A program made the translations under genes and the position numbers. From JAVDCA01 sp035293985 (lineage in GTDB: Bacteria; Pseudomonadota; Alphaproteobacteria; Rhizobiales; Xanthobacteraceae), in NCBI GenBank assembly GCA_035293985.1, contig DATGLS010000034.1, positions 1 to 34,120 of the forward strand: a stretch of 34,120 nt of DNA, in the 5' to 3' direction. The notes beneath the pieces are model-generated. The model searched no databases, was not told the origin of the DNA, and saw nothing but the letters and a program-made list of their open reading frames with translations. Positions 30,835 through 34,120 of the stretch are shown here, piece after piece; the stretch's first letter is position 1, and each line of letters starts with the position of its first letter.

Positions 30835-31926
30835 TTATTCCGCGGCGCGCCGCCGGTCGATCTCGGCGGCGCCGGCCTTGAGGCGCGGGATCAGCTCGCG
30901 ACCGAACTCGACCGTGTCGTTGAACGGATCGAAACCACGGATCAGGAACGAGTCGACGCCGAGCGTGTAGTATTCGAGCATCGCGTCCGCGACCTGCTCG
31001 GGCGTCCCGACGAGGCACGAGGTGTTGCCGAGCGCACCGGTCGCGCGCGCGATGCCCATCCACAGGCGCTCATCGTGGACGTCGCGCTCGAGCGCAAAGC
31101 CCATCAGCCGCTTGCCCGCGTTGTCGACCGGGCCGGCCGCATTCTCCTGCCGGCTCCAGCCTTTCTTGCCGGTCATCCCAGCGAGGATGCGGTTCGCCTT
31201 GTCCCAGGCCTCGTCCTCGCGCGCGGCGATGATCGGGCGCACCGACATATTGAATCCCACGGTGCGCCCGAACGCCGCCGCCTGGGCTCGGAACGCCGCC
31301 ATGCGCTCGCGCGTCGTCGCGAGCGGCTCGGCATAGATCGCATAGACGTCGCAATACCGCGCGCCCATCTCGAGCGCGCCCGGCGAGGCGCCGCCGAAGA
31401 AGAGCAGGGGGTGCGGCTGCTGCAGCGGCCGCACGTCCGAGTCGGCGCCTTTGACGCGATAGAACTCGCCCTCGAAATCGAACGACTTCGTATTGACCCA
31501 GGCGAGCTTCATCAGGTGGAGATATTCGGCGGCGCGGCGGTAGCGCTCCGCCTTGGGGGTGAAGTCGCCATCGCCGTGCTGCTCCTCGTCGGTCTTGCCG
31601 GTGATGATGTGCACCGCGAGCCGGCCACCGGTGAGATGATCGAAGGTCGCGATCTTGCGCGCCATCAGGGTCGGCGCGACGAAGCCCGGGCGGTGGGCGA
31701 TGAGATAGCCGAGCTTCTCGGTGCGCGCCGCCGCATGCAGTGCGACCAGGAAGCCCTCCGCCGATGACGAGGTGTAGCCGACCAGCGCCAGATCGAAGCC
31801 CGCCGCGTCATGGGCGCGGGCGAACCGGGTCACGTAATCGGGCGAGAGGCCGCCCTCGAGCACGTGCAGGGTCGCGTCGCCGCTCGGCGGCGAGACGCCG
31901 ATCATTCCGATGATGCGGACCGGCAT
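30835..31926 (-). CDS. LLM-class flavin-dependent monooxygenase (SsuD-like)
   Basis: A 363-residue TIM-barrel enzyme of the bacterial luciferase-like family, resembling FMNH2-dependent alkanesulfonate monooxygenases. Typical blocks are 'LGYLIAHRPGFVAPTLMARKIATFDHLTGGRLAVHIITG', then 'ERYRRAAEYLHLMKLAW' and the C-terminal 'GTPEQVADAMLEYYTLGVDSFLIRGFDP'. It needs a partner flavin reductase, not found nearby. It may release sulfite from alkanesulfonates or oxidise another small molecule, in the cytoplasm. There is no room for a terminator between it and the convergent LysE gene. The start ATG at 31926 is followed by MPVRIIGMIG, the expected first strand. Confidence 0.92.
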   Translation of the reverse strand: MPVRIIGMIGVSPPSGDATLHVLEGGLSPDYVTRFARAHDAAGFDLALVGYTSSSAEGFLVALHAAARTEKLGYLIAHRPGFVAPTLMARKIATFDHLTGGRLAVHIITGKTDEEQHGDGDFTPKAERYRRAAEYLHLMKLAWVNTKSFDFEGEFYRVKGADSDVRPLQQPHPLLFFGGASPGALEMGARYCDVYAIYAEPLATTRERMAAFRAQAAAFGRTVGFNMSVRPIIAAREDEAWDKANRILAGMTGKKGWSRQENAAGPVDNAGKRLMGFALERDVHDERLWMGIARATGALGNTSCLVGTPEQVADAMLEYYTLGVDSFLIRGFDPFNDTVEFGRELIPRLKAGAAEIDRRRAAE

Positions 31927-32054
31927 GGGACCTACTCCAGGCTCGGGCGAGACTGCGCGCCTCGGCAGGGCCGGTCAAGCGCGCCCAATCTGGCCTTACT
32001 GGCGCCGCGATCCTTGCGCGATCTGGGGCGCCTCGATCTCACGGGGAGGGGACG

Positions 32055-32480
32055 ATGATTGCTCAAACGGCGGCGCTGGTATTGCTGGTGACGAATGCCC
32101 AAGGTGACCTGCCGCCCGACGGGCCTTTGCTCCGGGCCATCGATCAGTCGGCGCCGCGCGCCTTCGATCCGGGCGCCGAGACCGAGATGATCGCGGCGCG
32201 CTGGCATCTGACGCGACACGACCCGGTTGCGGCAATCAACCGGCTCAAGATCGTCCTCTGGCAGCACCCTGCCGCGACGCAGGTCGAGGAAGCGCTGGGG
32301 CGCCTGGTCGAGGCCTACATGGCGTTGGGCATCGTCAACGAAGCTCAATCGGCGGCCGCCACATTGGGTCGCGTCTTTCCCGGCGGATCGTGGTACGCGA
32401 ACGCGCGGCGCTTGTTGCAGTCCTCAGGGATCGAGCCGCGTGAGGATCCGCGCTCGTGGATCACGCGCAGCCTCGACTAG
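32055..32480 (+). CDS. Half-length BamD-like (C-terminal TPR) protein
   Basis: A 141-residue protein whose residues about 43-139 resemble the last third of BamD, the outer-membrane assembly lipoprotein: the order 'TEMIAARWHLTRHDPVAAINRLKIVL', VEEALGRLVEAYMALGIVNEAQSAAATLGRVFP, 'SSGIEPREDPRSWITRSLD' follows BamD closely. Full BamD has about 240-290 residues with five TPRs and a lipobox Cys at the N-terminus; here the front half and the lipobox are missing, and the short start (MIAQTAALVLLVTNAQG) is only weakly signal-like. GGGGAGGGG stands three or so bases before the ATG, so it is probably translated. It could be a regulator or decoy of the Bam complex, or a decayed duplicate. No bam genes adjoin. 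Confidence 0.7.
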   Translation: MIAQTAALVLLVTNAQGDLPPDGPLLRAIDQSAPRAFDPGAETEMIAARWHLTRHDPVAAINRLKIVLWQHPAATQVEEALGRLVEAYMALGIVNEAQSAAATLGRVFPGGSWYANARRLLQSSGIEPREDPRSWITRSLD

Positions 32481-32488
32481 GTCGCGTA

Positions 32489-32944
32489 TTATAGGACTTG
32501 ATAGACGTCGAATCCCCTGCGGTCGCCGACGCGCGAGCCGGTGGCAATCGAGCAAATGCGATTGAGCCACGCGTACTCTCGAGCGGCGGTCTCGAAATAC
32601 GGCGTGGTGCGGAAGTAATAGCTCGCAGGGTCAACCTGGTCGCCGCGATTGAGACGCTCGATGATCTCCTTCGGACCGTGGCGATAGCCCTTCCAGTGCA
32701 TGTAGATCATCTGCTTGTCGTCGGTCTCGAGCACGATGCGCACCTCGATGTCGAGCACGCCATCGCGCCGCAGGATCATCCAGCCGCCGCCGCCCGGCAG
32801 GACGGTGCCTCTCAGCTTTGGCCCTTCGAAGCTGCCGCCGGAAAACCGTGCAATGCGTCGCCCGCCGTAGGGCGTCTCGCCGAGCGCGAGGACAGGCACG
32901 TCGAGCGCAATCGCGAAAAGAAATTCGGTAGCGATCCCGGGCAT
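32489..32944 (-). CDS. DUF3237 family protein
   Basis: A 151-residue protein of the DUF3237 family, a small beta-barrel: 'PYGGRRIARFSGGSFEGPKLRGTVLPGGGGWMILRRDGVLDIEVRI', then 'IYMHWKGYRHGPKEIIERL' and 'YYFRTTPYFETAAREYAWLN' match its conserved blocks. The function is unknown. It converges with the BamD-like gene with eight bases between stops. No signal peptide is visible; the start at 32944 (MPGIATEFLF) is in line with the family. Confidence 0.88.
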   Translation of the reverse strand: MPGIATEFLFAIALDVPVLALGETPYGGRRIARFSGGSFEGPKLRGTVLPGGGGWMILRRDGVLDIEVRIVLETDDKQMIYMHWKGYRHGPKEIIERLNRGDQVDPASYYFRTTPYFETAAREYAWLNRICSIATGSRVGDRRGFDVYQVL

Positions 32945-33105
32945 CGGTCAATCCGCGCTGATCCGTCGCCAGCGTAGTCCAGTCATTGACCAGCTTGAAG
33001 CACCGAGGTGGCAATGCTCGTCGGGTGGCCCGGCAGGGCGCACATCGACCCGCTTGGCCGGCGCCCACGCGCACGGTACAACTATCTTTCATCGGCATCG
33101 GCCAC

Positions 33106-33135
33106 GTGGGCAGCGTCGCGGGCGACGTTGCCCAC
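33106..33135. repeat. GTGGGCA-type hairpin repeat before the SDR gene
   Basis: GTGGGCAGCGTCGC (33106-33119) pairs with GCGACGTTGCCCAC (33122-33135) with one mismatch. The right end TTGCCCACCTTAC resembles the repeat at 4824-4892. It lies 18 bases before the SDR start and could affect translation. Nothing else is recognised in 32945-33152. Confidence 0.65.
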
Positions 33136-33152
33136 CTTACATTGGGGCTTCC

Positions 33153-33929
33153 ATGGATATCTCACTTTCCGGCCGCTCGGCCATCGTCACCGGCGCGAGC
33201 AAGGGGCTCGGACTTGCCATGGCGACGCAGTTCGCAAGCTCGGGCGCGGACGTCGCCCTGGTGGCGCGCGGGCGCGAGGCGCTCGATGCGGCCGTTGCCG
33301 ACATCCGCGGCAAGGTGCAGGCGAAGGTCGTCGGCGTCACGGCCGACATGTCGAAGGCGGACGACGTCAAGCGCGCCTATGACGAAGCGATGCGCGCACT
33401 CGGCAAGCTCGACATCGTCGTGAACAATGCCGGCACCTCGCGCAACGGCTCGTTCGAGGCGCTGACCGACGAGATCATGCAGGAGGATCTCGACCTCAAG
33501 CTGTTCGGCGCCATCCGCCTCACCCGGCTGGTCTGGCCGCAGCTCAAGGAGCGCCGCTGGGGCCGCATCATCAACGTGCTCAACATCGGCGCCAAGGCGC
33601 CGAAGGCCGCGAGCGCGCCGACCTCGATCTCGCGCGCGGCCGGCATGGCGCTCACCAAGGCGCTGGCCGGCGAGGGCGCGCCGCACAACATTCTCGTGAA
33701 TGCCATGCTGGTCGGCCTGATCGAGAGCGATCAGCACGTGCAACGCGCCAAGCGCACCGGCGTCGCGCTCGACGACTACAAAAAGAACGCGAGCAAGAAC
33801 ATTCCGCTCGGCCGCATGGGCAAGCCGGAGGAGTTCGCCGCGATGGCGTGCCTGCTGGTGTCGGACGCCTGCGGCTTCGTCACTGGCACGGCGATCAATG
33901 TGGACGGTGGGGCGTCGCCAGTCGTTTAG
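33153..33929 (+). CDS. SDR-family oxidoreductase with replaced catalytic Tyr and Lys
   Basis: A 258-residue Rossmann-fold protein. The cofactor loop is TGASKGLG (13-20), ARGRE near 38-42 suggests NADP(H), and NNAG is at 91-94; the C-terminus GFVTGTAINVDGG is standard for FabG-type SDRs. The catalytic YxxxK motif is missing, however: the position reads TSISR (157-161) before AAGMALTKALA, so Tyr becomes Thr and Lys becomes Arg, and the usual Ser block (NISS) reads NVLN. It is therefore either inactive, a binding protein, or uses another mechanism. The ATG at 33153 is chosen because MDISLSGRSAIVTG is a normal SDR start; upstream in-frame codons lie in a repeat. Confidence 0.88.
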   Translation: MDISLSGRSAIVTGASKGLGLAMATQFASSGADVALVARGREALDAAVADIRGKVQAKVVGVTADMSKADDVKRAYDEAMRALGKLDIVVNNAGTSRNGSFEALTDEIMQEDLDLKLFGAIRLTRLVWPQLKERRWGRIINVLNIGAKAPKAASAPTSISRAAGMALTKALAGEGAPHNILVNAMLVGLIESDQHVQRAKRTGVALDDYKKNASKNIPLGRMGKPEEFAAMACLLVSDACGFVTGTAINVDGGASPVV

Positions 33930-33957
33930 AGGCGAGTGGCGAATAGCCAGTAGCCGT

Positions 33958-34028
33958 CATCGCGAGGGGGCGCAGCCCCCGAAGCAATCTCGCGCCACGG
34001 ACTCATGCATGCGCGGGTCGAGATTGCT
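33958..34028. repeat. GTCATCGCGAGG-type palindromic repeat
   Basis: CGTCATCGCGAGGGGGCGCA then GCCCCCGAAGCAATCT: GGGGGC/GCCCCC (33966-33971, 33975-33980) form a hairpin and AGCAATCTCG (33983-33992) pairs with CGAGATTGCT (34019-34028). This matches the common 'GTCATTGCGAGG...GAAGCAATC' repeat found in many proteobacterial genomes. Confidence 0.7.
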
Positions 34029-34067
34029 CTTATGTCCCCTGTCAAGCAATGAGGCGCGATTGTTTTT

Positions 34068-34091
34068 CTGCCGAGGCATTGGCCTCGGCAG
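34068..34091. other. 10-bp stem-loop near right edge
   Basis: CTGCCGAGGC, loop ATTG, GCCTCGGCAG: a perfect stem. The T-run lies before the stem on the plus strand, so it is not a standard Rho-independent terminator in either direction. It may be an end feature of the repeat beside it, or a site belonging to the next gene outside the window. Confidence 0.5.
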
Positions 34092-34120
34092 GTGTGTCGC
34101 GGGATGATCGTGCAAAGGTG

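Noticed and set aside
34068..34091. Rho-independent terminator at the right edge
   Set aside because: The T-run precedes the stem on the plus strand and no T-run follows on either strand.

Overview
The window is high-GC DNA from an alphaproteobacterium, most likely a soil or plant-associated member of the Hyphomicrobiales near Bradyrhizobium/Xanthobacteraceae. This is inferred from the GC-rich codon use, the gene families (DUF1185, DUF899, ECF41-type sigma factor, tandem M38-like amidohydrolases beside a polyamine-type ABC transporter) and the many short palindromic intergenic repeats. No rRNA, tRNA, CRISPR, prophage or plasmid-replication genes were seen. It reads as accessory and catabolic chromosome, with one insertion-sequence end at the extreme left.

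Layout. 1-134: right end of an ISNCY/IS1202-type insertion sequence with the first codons of its transposase. 194-1975: a conserved hypothetical gene, then a TetR regulator and a GNAT acetyltransferase that overlap by four bases, with a perfect 20-bp palindrome touching the regulator's start codon. 2150-8981: a six-gene forward cluster of two tandem paralogous metal-dependent amidohydrolases and a complete PotABCD-type ABC importer (permease, ATPase, Tat-exported binding protein, second permease); three different palindromic repeats sit between its genes. 9020-9759: an A/T-richer patch with two divergent small secreted proteins. 9857-11739: a hydroxyproline-epimerase-type racemase overlapping a DapA-family lyase. 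11850-13508: an HSL-type esterase divergent from a TetR regulator, with a near-perfect operator between them.

13705-15028: a Tat-exported alpha/beta hydrolase and an ABM-like protein. 15199-18277: DUF899 thioredoxin-like protein, ECF41/SigJ-type sigma factor, DUF3224 exported protein and cytochrome b561, a possible oxidative-stress group. 18385-21262 (minus): DHFR/RibD-like reductase, MAPEG protein, D-2-hydroxyacid dehydrogenase, DUF1185 protein. 21344-23479: O6-alkylguanine-DNA alkyltransferase and a soluble MCP-like receptor. 23707-26023: a DctA/GltP-type symporter followed, across a TTCG-loop hairpin, by an amino-acid-type periplasmic binding protein with no ABC partner genes nearby. 26466-29595 (minus): VOC protein, methyltransferase and a phospholipase C/AcpA-type phosphoesterase lacking a signal peptide. 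29692-30832: a 12-bp tandem array leading into an ArsC/Spx-like gene, then a LysE exporter. 30835-33929: LLM flavin monooxygenase, a gene encoding only the C-terminal half of a BamD-like protein, a DUF3237 protein, and an SDR whose catalytic Tyr/Lys are replaced.

The most unusual items are the chain of three-codon micro-ORFs formed by the 12-bp array before the ArsC-like gene, the half-length BamD-like gene, the catalytically altered SDR, the symporter plus orphan binding protein pair, the palindrome placed where a ribosome-binding site should be, and the amidohydrolase/ABC-importer cluster split by repeats. I found no clear evidence of an entirely new multi-gene defence or mobile system.
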